Positions 11,447 through 23,261 of a DNA stretch of 64,000 bases are shown here, piece after piece. Both the position numbers and the translations under genes were made by a program. The stretch is from Siphonodentalium dalli (taxonomy: Eukaryota; Mollusca; Scaphopoda; Gadilida; Siphonodentaliidae), in assembly GCA_032622095.1 (NCBI GenBank), contig CP136069.1, positions 16,917,273-16,981,272 of the forward strand, in the 5' to 3' direction. The notes beneath the pieces were generated by a model, which searched no databases, was not told where the DNA came from, and saw only the letters and a program-made list of their open reading frames with translations. Each line of letters opens with the position of its first letter. Position 1 is the first letter of the stretch.

Positions 11447-11840
11447 TTAACCCTTTGAGTGCCAGATCCGATTTTTGTATCATAGGTCGCCTCGAATATA
11501 TAAGAGAATGCATTGGCCTAACAATTTTTCATCATTTGTTATTATTTTTTACAATTTTAATATTGTTTTCTTATATTCTTTAAAACAGACTTATTTTGTA
11601 GGTTTAGTGCCAGGGAATCTCACGTTTTTCATGGGCATCAAAATTATTACTATGAATACTTGGTGATAGTTTTGAGTTATAACATGCCCCTAAGGTTTTA
11701 TCCAGTTTGTTTTTAAGTTTGCAAAAGCATACCCAAAAATAATTCAACCCAAAAAACAAACAAAAAACATTTTTTAGGGCCGATTTTACAGACCGTAAAT
11801 TAGGGCCGATGAGATCGGCCACTGGCACTGAAAGGGTTAA
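11447..11840. mobile_element. TTAA-bounded piggyBac-like element (394 bp)
   Basis: Begins TTAACCCTTTGAGTGCCAG and ends CTGGCACTGAAAGGGTTAA, an inverted repeat with one mismatch. TTAA plus CCCTTT is the usual form of piggyBac insertions. Inside, 11482-11518 is half of the 69-bp palindrome, followed by the usual AT-rich tail. No transposase. Confidence 0.75.
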
Positions 11841-12577
11841 CACACTCTAGCCCGGTTCCTTTGATCAAAAGGCAATACATGTATATAGTTTAGCCATGCG
11901 GAAAGAAGGTCACGAGGTCTATATACATCCTTGAAACAACTGATATACACATTGATTGTTGGTAACACTGGCGCGTGTCGAAGTGGTATTTTTATTATTT
12001 GCATCTGTTTACATATGAATTTTTCACCCGGGTTTCATTAAAAAAATCTTAACTGGAAATCTGTGCCCTCAATATCGGCTTAATTGATTAATTCCATACC
12101 ATATGCACGTGGACAATTCTTCTGGTTTAAATTTACCAGCAACAGTTAGTAATTTTTTCGGTTGTATATTTTGTCCTTAAAGACCAGTGGCGGTCCGAAA
12201 ATATACTCGAGATTTTTCGTCCTGGTACGTTTCCGGGGAACATAACAGGTCGATCAGTAAGGGAAAATACTTGTATGCGGACTTTATATTATTCCATGGA
12301 AGTTACAGTTTTTGATGAGTTATACTGCATTAACTCAGATATCGAGTGAACAATTTAAGCCGAAGAGGTAATTCAATAATCCGACATTGAAACCATTGCC
12401 ATATATACTTGGTTATTTAAATCAAATTTATTATTATATAATTAGTAAAATACGGACATCACTTGCAAGAAAAGTAATTCGTGCATGTAAACAAATAATG
12501 TATAAACCTGAAAACACCATAGCAACATCTACAATACGAAACTACAGCGACTGATTTTTTTTTTGCGGAAACCCTGT

Positions 12578-12750
12578 GCCAATGCATTCTCTTATATATG
12601 CGAGTCGACCATAGGTCGCCTAGCATATATAAGAGAATGCGTTGGCCTAACAAATTTTATATTATTTTTTATAATTGTTAAAAAATGTAAAAAAAATTAT
12701 ACAAAATTGTTAAAGAATGTAAGCAAATTTGATAAAAAATTATCAGACCA
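12578..12750. repeat. 69-bp palindrome (12578-12646) plus AT-rich tail
   Basis: Full-length hairpin module with one arm substitution (TAGCATAT). The left flank is TTTGCGGAAACCCTGT and the right is CCTAACAA, followed by A/T-rich repeats built on ATTGTTAAAGAATGTAAG. Confidence 0.85.
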
Positions 12751-14455
12751 ACTGTTTGATGAGAATGATAAATACGTTACCGCTCGTGATGGGTGATATT
12801 AAGATATGACTTCATTTTGGCAATTCAGCCACCCAATCCATTGTCGAATCATGCATATCGATCCAAGCATTTACTATGTACATGTCTTTCATCCTATTAT
12901 TTTGGTATACACAAATCCAAACTTCATTGTAGATAAAGTATTCCGCCTATACATTCCAATGTACACTGTTATAACTGAATTGGAGAAACCATTTAGTAAA
13001 GAAATTGTGTTCTATGTTGTACCTCCTCATCACGATATTGGTTAAAGGATCGATTACCTTACTTTATTTTCATAAAATAATTGTAATTTGTTTGGACCAA
13101 AGTGGCAAGAGATTTCTCACAACACATAATTTTTGTATATAAATTATTCTGACTATATATATATATAAATGTTCGTATGAGCAAGTGCGGGTATGTATAT
13201 GTATGTGCATTTATATATGTATGTATATACATATGTTTATATATATATATGTATATGTGGGCACATGACAATAAGATAGAGATACATATCTATGTTAAAT
13301 TAGTTATACACATCCACGGACTATTGTTTGATTGTACTGATTGTATTCCGTATTATAGTAAATATATAGTAACTGAAATTGATCACGAGAGTCCTCATAC
13401 TATTGTTAATAATGTATATATTGTAAATTTGTTTCTCCATTCCTGTATGTATTAGGTGATGAGAATAAAGAATTGAATTGAATGGAACTATCAGGCCCCG
13501 TTTTGATAAAACTCTTGGTGACAGATCATTATTTATTCCACCCTGTGGACTGGGGGCTAAAGGTATCAAATAAAAGTGATATTGTATTAGGTTTTCTTAT
13601 AAAAATAGACAAATTATCCCATCTTCTCGAAGAGGTTGTTGCTCTAATGAAATAACATTTAAACTAATGAAATTATAGTTCTGTCGTTTCATTGGTTCAT
13701 TTTCTCACATTTACTGATGATTCGTAAATTAATATAATTTACTAAGTGCTAATTTCTGGGACCTATACGTTACAACATTAGACTATTTAGACATTACAGC
13801 TAGCATCGGGAGCATGATTCCGATTTCTTCAATCTCTCAAATCAAAGCGGCCGGCACATCATTTACTCGCAACCTATCTCCGGATGAAATGAATAGTACC
13901 CTTCATAATCTTAATCACCGATATGCTATCCACCCGGTAGCGAAAACGATGATTATACCCCACAAAGTTACAACTATCCGATTCCAATTCTTACATTTGG
14001 TTTCTTCGGTGCTTGTCGGCGGGGTATTTTTGACGCCGGTACTTACTCGTAAGTCAGAGGAACGAACTTCACTGCTGTCAGATTAAGCCCGGCCCACCTA
14101 GCCGATGTGGCGTCTTAGACATGTGCGTACCTTATTGGAAAGTTACATGGGGTTCTTAAGAGTATGTAATAATATCAGGAATATCCTATGTGTGTTGAAA
14201 CTGCACTTTAAATATTTGAGAGAAAAATCTGGTATCGACTTTAGTAGCCAGGGTTGGTACTATCTTAATATTCTACCATCTTTGATCATCTCGAGCACAG
14301 ACTTCGAATCGCCACACTTTAATATTATTGGTCAGCAGACGGTAATTCCAGTTCCGGTTTCCGGAATTTAATTTTTTCCGGAATTTCTTCCGTTCCTGTG
14401 GACGTTATCATCGTGACTGACATTCGAATATAAACACATAACTTGGAGATTAAAT
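12751..14455. other. Upstream region of Prrx; no gene seen
   Basis: 13140-13265 is TATATA/TGTATG-rich. Frames at 12806-13045 and 13814-14086 (+) are open but have no recognisable domain. The last few hundred bases probably include the promoter and leader of Prrx; no promoter motif can be called safely. Confidence 0.5.
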
Positions 14456-14473
14456 ATGACGATTTGTTTGTGA
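14456..14473 (+). other. Short upstream ORF before the Prrx start codon
   Basis: ATG ACG ATT TGT TTG TGA, five codons, 42 bp upstream of the main ATG. It matters only if the transcript begins before 14456, which is unknown. Confidence 0.3.
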
Positions 14474-14515
14474 AATTAGGATTGTTTCTTTAATAATTAA
14501 TTTCCTTCTTTGGAA

Positions 14516-14840
14516 ATGACTTCACAAACTATTGCTCTCCAGCAGGAGTCAGAATACAACGTCAGTTATCAAAAGCTCAATTCTTATTCACCTTCCTATC
14601 CGTATCCGAATCCGAATTCTATAAAACCCGGATTCTCTGTGAGTCATTTGCTGGACATGGGGACGGATTATGACGCCGTCAACCACTGTGCGATGTATTC
14701 AGACCTGAGTGATTCTCAAAGGCGACTAGGGATGACATGTCCGCCTCCTGTTCCGGGAATGAACGGAAGCAGCGCCGGTGAACCGGAAGATGTGGAGGAT
14801 AAAAAAGTACCGGACAGTCCGTCTGAACTTGGAAATTCCA
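14516..14840 (+). CDS. Prrx: Prrx homeobox gene, coding exon 1 (N-terminal domain)
   Basis: First coding exon of a paired-related homeobox transcription factor, residues 1-108 plus one base of codon 109. The start is the first in-frame ATG after an in-frame TAA at 14498-14500; position -3 is G. The N-terminus is rich in Ser, Tyr and Pro and carries FSVSHLLDM at residues 40-48, the conserved block that also precedes the homeodomain in vertebrate PRRX1/PRRX2. An acidic stretch (EPEDVEDKK) follows at about residues 89-97. The exon ends at a consensus donor, GTAAGTAT, and splits an AGT serine codon after its first base, which matches the phase of exon 2. A five-codon upstream ORF at 14456-14473 would lie in the leader if transcription starts before it. 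A TATA-like string lies near 14429, but the transcription start cannot be fixed from sequence. Family assignment is firm; splice choice is inferred. Confidence 0.9.
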
Positions 14841-15091
14841 GTAAGTATTTATCGTTTGATATTAATGTTATATATATAATCTATAACTCGAAATCAATTG
14901 TCCCGGAATAAAATTCAAGGTCGAATGAAATCATGCCTGTATTTATTTATTTATTAAAACAATCACAATATCGAAGCCTTGGTTTAAACCTGGCGCTTTT
15001 GGCGTCACGGTCCAAATGCATCAAACTAGATCGATAAACACTACATAAAATACTTATACTGATTTTATATTAATTTTTGCGAAAACCCTGT

Positions 15092-15310
15092 GCCAATGCA
15101 TTCTCTTATATATGCGAGTCGACCATAGATCGCCTCGCATATATAAGAGAATGTATTGGCCTAAGCCTAACAAATGTTATATTATTTTTTATAATTGTTA
15201 AAAAATGTAAGAAAAATGAAAAAAATGAGAAAAATGTGTTAAAGAATGTAAGAAATAATGATAAAAATGATTAAAATTGTTAAAGAATGTAAGAAATTAC
15301 GCAGAAAAAT
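15092..15310. repeat. 69-bp palindrome (15092-15160) plus AT-rich tail
   Basis: First copy inside intron 1, about 250 bp from the exon 1 donor. The tail is made of ATTGTTAAAGAATGTAAGAA-type units. Confidence 0.85.
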
Positions 15311-15723
15311 GTTAAATTTCGTCTATATCATATATTTCAATGTAACATTAAAAAGCCTTCATTGTCAGTTGTTTTCTCAATAGGGCAAAACTAAAGAGCC
15401 TCGTTATACTCAGTTAATATTATATAATAAACGTCTATCACTGCAATAAATCTGACTAATAATATAAGGGTTATTGCATAAGTATGCTATCAAATAATAT
15501 AAGCGTTATTATATAAGTATGTTGTGCATTTATCGGCATATTTTAATGCTCATAATGTAATACCAGCGAGTAATTAATTACTGCATGGTTTAATTTTTGT
15601 TTGAAGAGTATTTGCTGCTTTCATTTGAGTCCATAGAACCTCGTAAACGATTTATCGATGGGAGTTGTCAATACTGATTAAATGATGCGTGTTTAATATA
15701 TATAAATATGAATAAGATTCCGA

Positions 15724-16225
15724 TTAAAGATACGGTTGGCCTTGGCGGTGGGTATCCTGTGAAAATATTTCCACCAGTCAAAAACCGCCACAAACAGAAA
15801 GAACATCAAAATATAGACAGACTTTGTCCGTATACAAATAAGAAATATCACATAAACAGTATGTTATTGTCATATGTTTGACTATTGTTATGTAAACAAA
15901 GGCTTAAAACGTTACTTTTCTGGTGTTTGTTTATATTATGATGGTAAACATAAAGAGCGTTCTTTGTTGGTCAATTCCTGATATGGAACTAATAAAGAGC
16001 GTTTATGCCATTTGTGTGTGATTAGCCAGTAGCATTCTGCTGTCTTCTGTAACACAACCAGGCTCTTACTTAGGTAAAACATAGTAGGTCTTTATGATAA
16101 CATGCTGTTTACGCGATGGTCATTGTATATATGAACGAAACTGTATGCGTTTTAATGTTTTTCTGTTTACGGTGATTGGAACAAATATGAATATTTTCGA
16201 CAACAAAGGCCTCACGTGCCTTTAA
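15724..16225. mobile_element. 500-bp dispersed element, diverged copy
   Basis: Starts TTAAAGATACGG and ends CACGTGCCTTTAAA. Internal landmarks shared with the other three copies: CGCCA.AAACAGAAAGAA, ATAAACAGTATGTTATTG, GGTAAACATAAAGAGCGTT and the ACTAATAAAGAGCGTTTAT block. Orientation matches 59052-59574. Confidence 0.75.
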
Positions 16226-17240
16226 ATATTTACATACATAGTTATCTTCTGGTCACTTGCGGTATTATTCCCGGGTTCGTTTGATAAAGTTTGAAACAAC
16301 CTTTCGTACAAACCCTTTATCAACGAGTATATATACCATGTGATAGGAACCCAAATGATAAGATATTTTGATTCGGGGAGTGAAGCAAAATCAAATGAAA
16401 ATTGTTCAAAATAACATGACAATACACGATAATCGCATTTACTTTTCTGTCATTTTTACGATGTCTCATTTTATTTTTGTATAGTGTGACATTATTAATC
16501 TAATCTCAGTGGTATGCAAATAGTTATGTACAGTATAACGAGAAAGAGGTAAAAGCTGAAAAAGACATCACATGTATGGCGACGGTTATGGACGAATCCA
16601 ATCCATGGTATACAACATGTCGTGTGTCTCTCCCCCTGTCTCTCTCTTTCTCTCTCTCCATATACCACCATTCTCTCTCCAATCACGCAAGACCCATGAC
16701 CTGTGGTTGCATGTGTTTTTAATAAATTATAATTCTATATTACCGCTGAAAATATATGTTACACAACACACGTACCATGCACATAAACTATCAACATGAC
16801 CTTCTGCCACCAGGAAATAATTTGTCCTATTTATGGTTATGTGACATATAATATATGTTGTCCATCATTAAAACAAGTTGTTACCATCATAGTATCTACT
16901 TGAATGGCTAGCCTGTTCCCGGTTTTGAAACTTCTCATTATGTCATTCATGGTATGACACCAATCATGAGTCCATAGTATTATTCTGATTGAATCATCAG
17001 GCCAAATGAATAACACTTTATTTGTTGGTCAGAAAAATCGAGACAGGCATGTAGGGATTTTTTTTTCTCCAAATAATGATTTTTTTTAGATTGAGATCAT
17101 TTTTAGGCCAATAGAGTATGTCCTTGTTTCAATTATTCCAGAATAAAAAGTCCCTTATAATCCAAACATATGTGTGCATCGAACAATCTAGGGTTCTAAT
17201 ATTGTTATAAAGCATCCACTTAAGTCAAAATCAATAGCAT
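16226..17240. other. No gene seen
   Basis: Unique-looking AT-rich sequence. A CT-rich run lies at 16625-16680. 17036-17085 (AGACAGGCATGTAGGG plus T-run) is a fragment of the 18883-19292 family. Confidence 0.5.
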
Positions 17241-17738
17241 TTAAAGGCACGGCGGCGTTCGTTGCAGAAATATTCATTTTTGTTCAAATCGCCATCAACA
17301 GAAGGAATATTAAAATTATATATAGGTTTGCTCATATGCCAAACATAATCAGCGCGTAAATAGTATTTTTTCGTCAATACGTACGATGGTGTACGTAAAC
17401 AAGAACCTTCTCGTGTTACAGAAGTTTTGCTTCTGTTTACAAAACACAGCGCAATTATATTGGTTAATCACACACAAATGATATAAACGCTCTTTATGTT
17501 GTCCATATCGGGAAGACAGTAACAAATAACGCTCTTTAAGTTTACCATATCCGGATCTAAACAAAAGCCAGATAACGGAACGTTTTTTGCTTTTGTTTAC
17601 ATAACAAAGGGAACAAAATTGACAATAACATACTGTTTATGCCATATTTATGATTGGTATAGGAACAAGGTATGTCTATATTTTACTATTCTTTCTGTTT
17701 ATGGCGTTTTTTGACGGAGGTGAATATTTTAACAGCAT
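17241..17738. mobile_element. 500-bp dispersed element, truncated at its right end
   Basis: Starts TTAAAGGCACGGCGGCGTTC and follows 33015-33546 closely until AACAGCAT, where it joins the tail of the next palindrome element, so the right terminus is lost. Confidence 0.85.
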
Positions 17739-18345
17739 TTATTTTTATTTTATGTCCTTAAAATTGTCAGAAACATTTATTTAAAAAAAATGATAAAAAA
17801 TTGTTAGGCCAATGCATTCTCTTATATATGCGAGGCGACCTATGGTCGACTCGCATATATAAGAGAATGCATTGGCACAGGGTAAAAAAAATCCCGACTT
17901 TCGACTGGATTTGATATGGCGGGTCACATTTCTGGGCTATATAGCTACCCAGATATGCATTATATCTGATTTGATTTCCGATCGCTGGCACCATGCAACA
18001 TTTTTCCAGGTATGTAGGCAAATCGGAAACAAGCATATTTTTATTTTATTTTTTCAGCACGAACCTCATTAGATAAATTAAAATTATGAAAGTTTATCCT
18101 CAAACATTTAAATGCGGCTCCATACACAGGCTTACATGTCTCTTGTTAAAACAAAAACATATTGTTATTCAAATGTTCGTTAACTTTCTAATATATGACC
18201 CGCCATATCAAATCCAGTCGTAAGTCGGGATTTTTTTTACCCTGTGCCAATGCATTCTCTTATATATGCGAGTCGACCATATGTCGCCTCGCATATATAA
18301 GAGAATGCATTGGCCTAACAATTTTTTACAATTTTAATAATTTTT
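17739..18345. repeat. Palindromes facing outward around a shared inverted segment
   Basis: Hairpins at 17808-17876 and 18246-18314. The inner flanks of both (17877-17930 and 18195-18245: CACAGGGTAAAAAAAATCC, then CGACTGGATTTGATATGGCG) are inverted copies of each other. The arrangement is tail-hairpin-spacer-hairpin-tail, the reverse of the usual pairing. Confidence 0.8.
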
Positions 18346-18660
18346 TCTTGTATTCTTGAACAATTTTATAATTTTACCCATACAGAGCCCCAGACAAACA
18401 TGAGCAGACGACACTCTTCTATATGCTTCTATATATGCGTGGGGCTCCCTGCAGGGTAATGGATGTTTTTTATTTTATGTCCTAAATAATGTAAGAAACA
18501 TTTGTTTAAAAAAATGATAAAATATTGTTAGGCCAATGCATTCTCTAATATATGCGAGGTGACCTATGGTCGACTCGCATATATAAGAGAATGCATTGGC
18601 ACAGGGTAAAAAAAATCCTGACTTACGACTGGATTTGATATGGCGGGTCACATATATGAT
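18346..18660. repeat. Palindrome (18532-18600) with flanks; partner of 18246-18314
   Basis: 18377-18465 is a variant fragment (CAGAGCCCCAGACAAACATG, GAGCAGACGACACT) also seen at 38330-38400. The palindrome is followed by a third copy of the CACAGGGTAAAAAAAATCC block. Confidence 0.75.
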
Positions 18661-18882
18661 ATATTAATATACAAACTACACACCCGTCCCAATAATTGTA
18701 GAAATACCAAACAAAAACATTTTAATTAAGGAATAATACATACTTGAATATCTTTTTTTGTTATTAGCCGTTATCCCTTCAATCTATTTCGATTGTTGAC
18801 AATAATATTAAAAATGTATCAAATAATAAATTTAAAACGACTTGGATATAGAATAAGATAAATCCGCATAAGTAATGACTAA

Positions 18883-19292
18883 GGCCAAAACAAAAAATTT
18901 CTCTGTTTCCGATAACAATGGGATATTTTTCCAGACAGGCAGGCAGGGATTTTTTTTTTTACAATTTTTTTTTTAACCTTTCATCCGTAAGTGATATAAT
19001 AGTGTAGTTACAGCCCCGTGGAATATGGTAGATCAATGTGCATTGAAAATGAGCCAAGCATTGGGTAAAAACATGCTGTCCCTTGAATTCATTCACTCTG
19101 CAGTATGATCTCTACCAATAACTGACTTATTTTTGCTTTCGGGATTGGGGAAAAAACAATAAATATTCACATTGACACTCTAACAGGTATCTTTTGACTA
19201 GCCTTCTGGAGAAAATTGAAAAATAAATTGAGGCAGGCAAGAAAATCTCAGCCAGGCAGAGTATCGGAAACAAAGAGGTTTTTTTTTTGCCC
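18883..19292. mobile_element. Inverted-repeat MITE (410 bp), probable TAA target duplication
   Basis: Terminal repeats of about 30 bp: GGCCAAAACAAAAAATTTCT at the left, with TCTGTTTCCGATA following, and TATCGGAAACAAAGAGG then a T-run and GCCC at the right. TAA flanks both ends. A CAGGCAGGCAGGGA motif is repeated near both subterminal ends. Confidence 0.65.
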
Positions 19293-20280
19293 TAACTAAT
19301 AACTACTATGATCGTATGATTATTAGATTATCGATGTGGATGATATGAAACAAATATTCAACTTTCCGGTCGCTTTATGTTGTCACTGCTTGAGTATTGT
19401 TACTCTGTTACTCATCTTACGAGGAACGAATACTCAGGTACATCGAACACATTTGCAACTTGTTGGATATTTGTTATATTGTTGAGAATATTCGGACAGA
19501 ATACACTTATATCAAAATGTGTGAACTAAAACAGAATTATGTAAACATCCACCATTTTTGTTTTTTTAATTGTCCTATTTATGTCTCGTAACATAGAAAT
19601 ATCGTCTGCTGGTTTAACTAATGAGGTTTCAATTCTATTTGCATCAGACATTTATTTGACGTTCAGAATGGACACGTTTCAGGCAGTTATACAAAAGACG
19701 GTCTGTGTGGTATTTAGGTCTCAGCTAAAAAAAAATCGAATGTGTATTATATTTCGTTCCAGTCAATTGGCTTGTCTCTAATACACATATTCTGACTTTT
19801 TTTTCAAATAGATTCCAGATGAGATTGGTCATGTGTGCTTCTGACTTTTGTGCAAAAACCGAACGCTAACATTTCAGACAGTAGTTACTATACATTAACT
19901 TTAAAAAATAAATAAAGATTGCATATCAAATTTCAGCTGCAAAACTACAATTTATCAAGTGCAAGTGAATCGAATTATTATACATGCTATTTTTCAACCG
20001 CACTTTCTTTCATCAGAACAATTATGATCAGAACATTTTCCCTTCAATTCTGGAGAACTCGGAAAATCCAGCTGTGATATGTCTTATCAGATGAAACGAA
20101 ATGCATTCATAATATGGGAGTCAAGAGGCACTTCCGCGCATATTTGATTAGTGTTGGATTAAACGAATTCTGATAAAGCTAACGCAATTTGTCGTATAAT
20201 AAAACTAACAGGTATTGAAAAGAAACGGATATCCGCAATGAGAGTTCATGCATTCCTATAGAGATAAACTCAATGAGAAC
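19293..20280. other. No gene seen
   Basis: AT-rich sequence; short frames at 19397-19781 show no domain. Confidence 0.5.
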
Positions 20281-20437
20281 CAAATTGCGATAGAAGCGAT
20301 AAAAATCTTCGAGTGTGGTGTAGGAGTCTTATCAGTAGAGCTCTCTATACTTTTCTCACAACAAAACTACCTTCCCGGGACGATTTCTTGATAAGGTAAC
20401 GACATAATAACTTATTGCTTCAATAAAATCTCTACTG
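20281..20437. repeat. 157-bp direct repeat, copy 1
   Basis: CAAATTGCGATAGAAGCG to ATCTCTACTG, repeated at 20924-21080 with only a few substitutions and identical length. Confidence 0.9.
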
Positions 20438-20445
20438 CTTAGACT

Positions 20446-20923
20446 TAAAGGTCCACTTAATTTTCGAATACCCAGATCACAATATATACAACATTTTGTA
20501 TATGGATATATAATATGACAAAATGCAGGTTAAGTTAGAATTTGGGGCTCCGCGAGAGCCATGGCCCTTTGATTAAAATTACCACTGGCGGTTTTGCCAA
20601 GCCCTGGTTGGAAGTTACCTTGTTTTTAGTGGTTTATCTATCTCCATTCTGACTGGTCCACAACTAATATTTCTTATACAAACGGACATGGGCACCATAC
20701 ACACTAACAAATGCATAGAAAGGGCATTAAATCAAGGTGTTCTAGGCTGTTATATTATATTATTTTTGTTACAATTATCTTGACATCTGTAAACTGCTGC
20801 AAAGCAGGCTGCTCTGGACATCATTAGTGAAGTTTCCACTGCCGAAGTCGAAGACAGGGGTGTCTCTACTGTAAGACCGGGATACGAGCACGCCCCTGCT
20901 CATATATTATGGGTACCACAAAA
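20446..20923. other. Spacer between the 157-bp direct repeats
   Basis: 20446-20520 is one end of the 21420-21851 element (CCACTTAATTTTCGAATACC). The rest shows no ORF or known motif. Confidence 0.6.
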
Positions 20924-21080
20924 CAAATTGCGATAGAAGCGATAAAAATCTTCGAGTGTAGTGTAGAAGTCTTATCAGTAGAGCTCTCTATACTTTTCTC
21001 ACAACAAAACTACCTTCCCGGGACGATTTCTTGATAAGGAAACGACATAACAACTTATTGCTTCAATAAAATCTCTACTG
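20924..21080. repeat. 157-bp direct repeat, copy 2
   Basis: Near-identical to 20281-20437. Ends exactly where the next inverted-repeat element begins. Confidence 0.9.
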
Positions 21081-21414
21081 ACTGTACACTAAATCTGGCT
21101 ATTTATGGGACCTTCTCCTTTTATACTCAACAGAATATATGCAACAAATGAATGGATTTGAGCCTTGGATTAGTGCAAAATACACTCATGTTTTCTATGA
21201 ACGATGCAAACAACATGGCAATTATAATGAAAATGAATAAATGGCTGGAGTCATAAAATCATTTTCATTATTATTACCATGTTGTTTTTATCATTCATGG
21301 AGCACATGGGTGTATTTTGCATTAATCCATGGCTCAGATTCATTCATTTGTTGCATATATTCTGTTGAGTCCAGAAGGAGATGGTCCCAAAAATGGCCAG
21401 ATTTAGTGTACAGT
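21081..21414. mobile_element. Foldback element with arms of about 110 bp
   Basis: ACTGTACACTAAATCTGGC at the left is mirrored by GCCAGATTTAGTGTACAGT at the right. Pairing continues inward through GAATATATGCAACAAATGAA to the TGCAAAATACAC region. The ORF at 21241-21573 crosses it and is not a gene. Confidence 0.85.
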
Positions 21415-21419
21415 ACCCC

Positions 21420-21851
21420 TTTAAAGGCCCACTTAATTTTCAAATACCCAGATCACAATGCATACAACATATTCCGTATTATATACATTGAAGAGGAACC
21501 AAATATTTATATATATTTATTTCACCAGAATATGGAAAAGATGTGGCATTGGAGTGTCCACCAAGTGATATAGACATTCTCATATTCACACCAAGACTTT
21601 CCCCCATTATTTACCCCAGAATTCATCATAATTCACAACTAATAGATATAGTTATTCCCCTTCCATTGAGAATACTAGACTGGCAGTAAAGACCAGATCG
21701 AAATTACGCAGCATAACACACTTCGGTACCTTGACAAAAACAACACGTTAATACAATGTTTTTTTTAGCTACCTATTTCAAATGGTATATAATATGGAAT
21801 ATGTTTTATATAATGTAATCTGGGGATTCGAAAATTAAGTGGGCCTTTAAA
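21420..21851. mobile_element. Inverted-repeat MITE (about 432 bp)
   Basis: Begins TTTAAAGGCCCACTTAATTT and ends with the complement. Pairing, with mismatches, extends about 75 bp into the element (ACAACATATTCCGTATTATA against its partner). Confidence 0.8.
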
Positions 21852-23261
21852 GACCTATTCAGAATTCCAGAACTCCAGTTACAACAACAACATACACATT
21901 CTAATACAATCTCACGTTTGTGTTGTTTCAGCACACTTAGAACAAAACGATGAAAAATGTGGAATATAAACGAGAATTATAAATGCGAAACATTTTGTAA
22001 TTGCAAACTACAATTACATAATAATTAAAAATGTAAAAATGTGACTTCCTTTTAAACGTGGAAGAAGCTATATGAAATAAGTGGATAAAAATAAATTCAA
22101 ATTAAAAACTGTTCAGTCTGTTTAAAGTATGGGTAAGGCCCAGCACAATGAGGGACATTTGGGAGTAATTCTCAATATATTTATATGGATCAGGATCGGG
22201 GGGGGGGGGGGGTAATTACCTTGAAATTGTTAAAAAAATATATATTTGTTCCGAATTTTGTCCGTACTGTCTGTGAATAATTGATTTCTTGCCAATATAT
22301 CCATTGAACAGTGCGCAAAATATGATGACTATTGTGTGAGTGACTTCCAAGTAAAAATTGGGGTCACTTCTCCTTAAAAATTTGTATTTTTTACACTTTT
22401 CGTGAAGTAAAACTATTGTCTTATCTCTTCGCCCCCACATGAATGATTTTATGTTTTGTAATACTATTCATCATTCTTATTATATATGCATCTATCTTGT
22501 TTGTGGCACTGAAAATAAAGAGTCTGAATCAGGCGGAATCTGAGAGATTCCATTTATCCAACATCACAATAATCATGCGTTACTTTGAAGTTAACTGACC
22601 GTTGGGTTGTGACCCAGTTGGTCGCGTGATTAATATACACACGGTTTCGACATTAACGTTGCTAGAACATGTATACGCAGGGGTCACGCACGTCGGTGAG
22701 GAATGGACTGAAGAAAGACGTCAGACAACAGGGAACTTCAACTAGAATGAAATTAATAACGCTGAATTATGGTTCGCGGGAAGACAACTGCTGTTTCTGA
22801 AAGCGCCTGCCTTATATTTCATGGGGTAGATAAAATCTCAGATCTTATCCAGGGCTATTTTATGACTGAATAGAATTTGTTCCAAATGAACCGCATTAAG
22901 AGAGTGATAGATTACTTCGGTGTGGGTTCCTTTGGCTACCATGTACACAATTCAACCCTTCTCGTGGAATTATACAGAGAAAATGACCAGACGTTTTTTA
23001 ACACTTCATGTTGGAAATAGTTTTAATAAACTGGCAACCCTGCAATCAATTTAGTCGGCGTGTTCTTATACATGTGCCATTCTGAGTTTATGTCGAAATT
23101 TAAAGTAGCACCCATTCGTGAATATGCATTGGACAACACTTGTTCAGGAAAACAATCAAGTATCAGATAAATAAACATTGACACAAATGAAGTTCTAATT
23201 CGAGTGACAATTGGGTGAATAATTATGATTTCCTTCTGTTTTCTTGCGACCATAACTATTT
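21852..23261. other. No gene seen
   Basis: A run of about 13 G lies at 22199-22211. The rest is unique-looking, with no coding evidence. Confidence 0.5.

Noticed and set aside
13814-14086. 90-codon frame just upstream of Prrx as an extra 5-prime exon
   Set aside because: No domain, no conserved motif, and exon 1 already begins with a good ATG after an in-frame stop.
14425-14435. TATA box for Prrx
   Set aside because: TATAAA-like words are common in AT-rich DNA, and the transcription start is unknown.
20281-21080. LTR retrotransposon or TRIM
   Set aside because: Direct repeats lack TG...CA ends, and no primer-binding site, polypurine tract or clear target duplication was found. Reported only as direct repeats.
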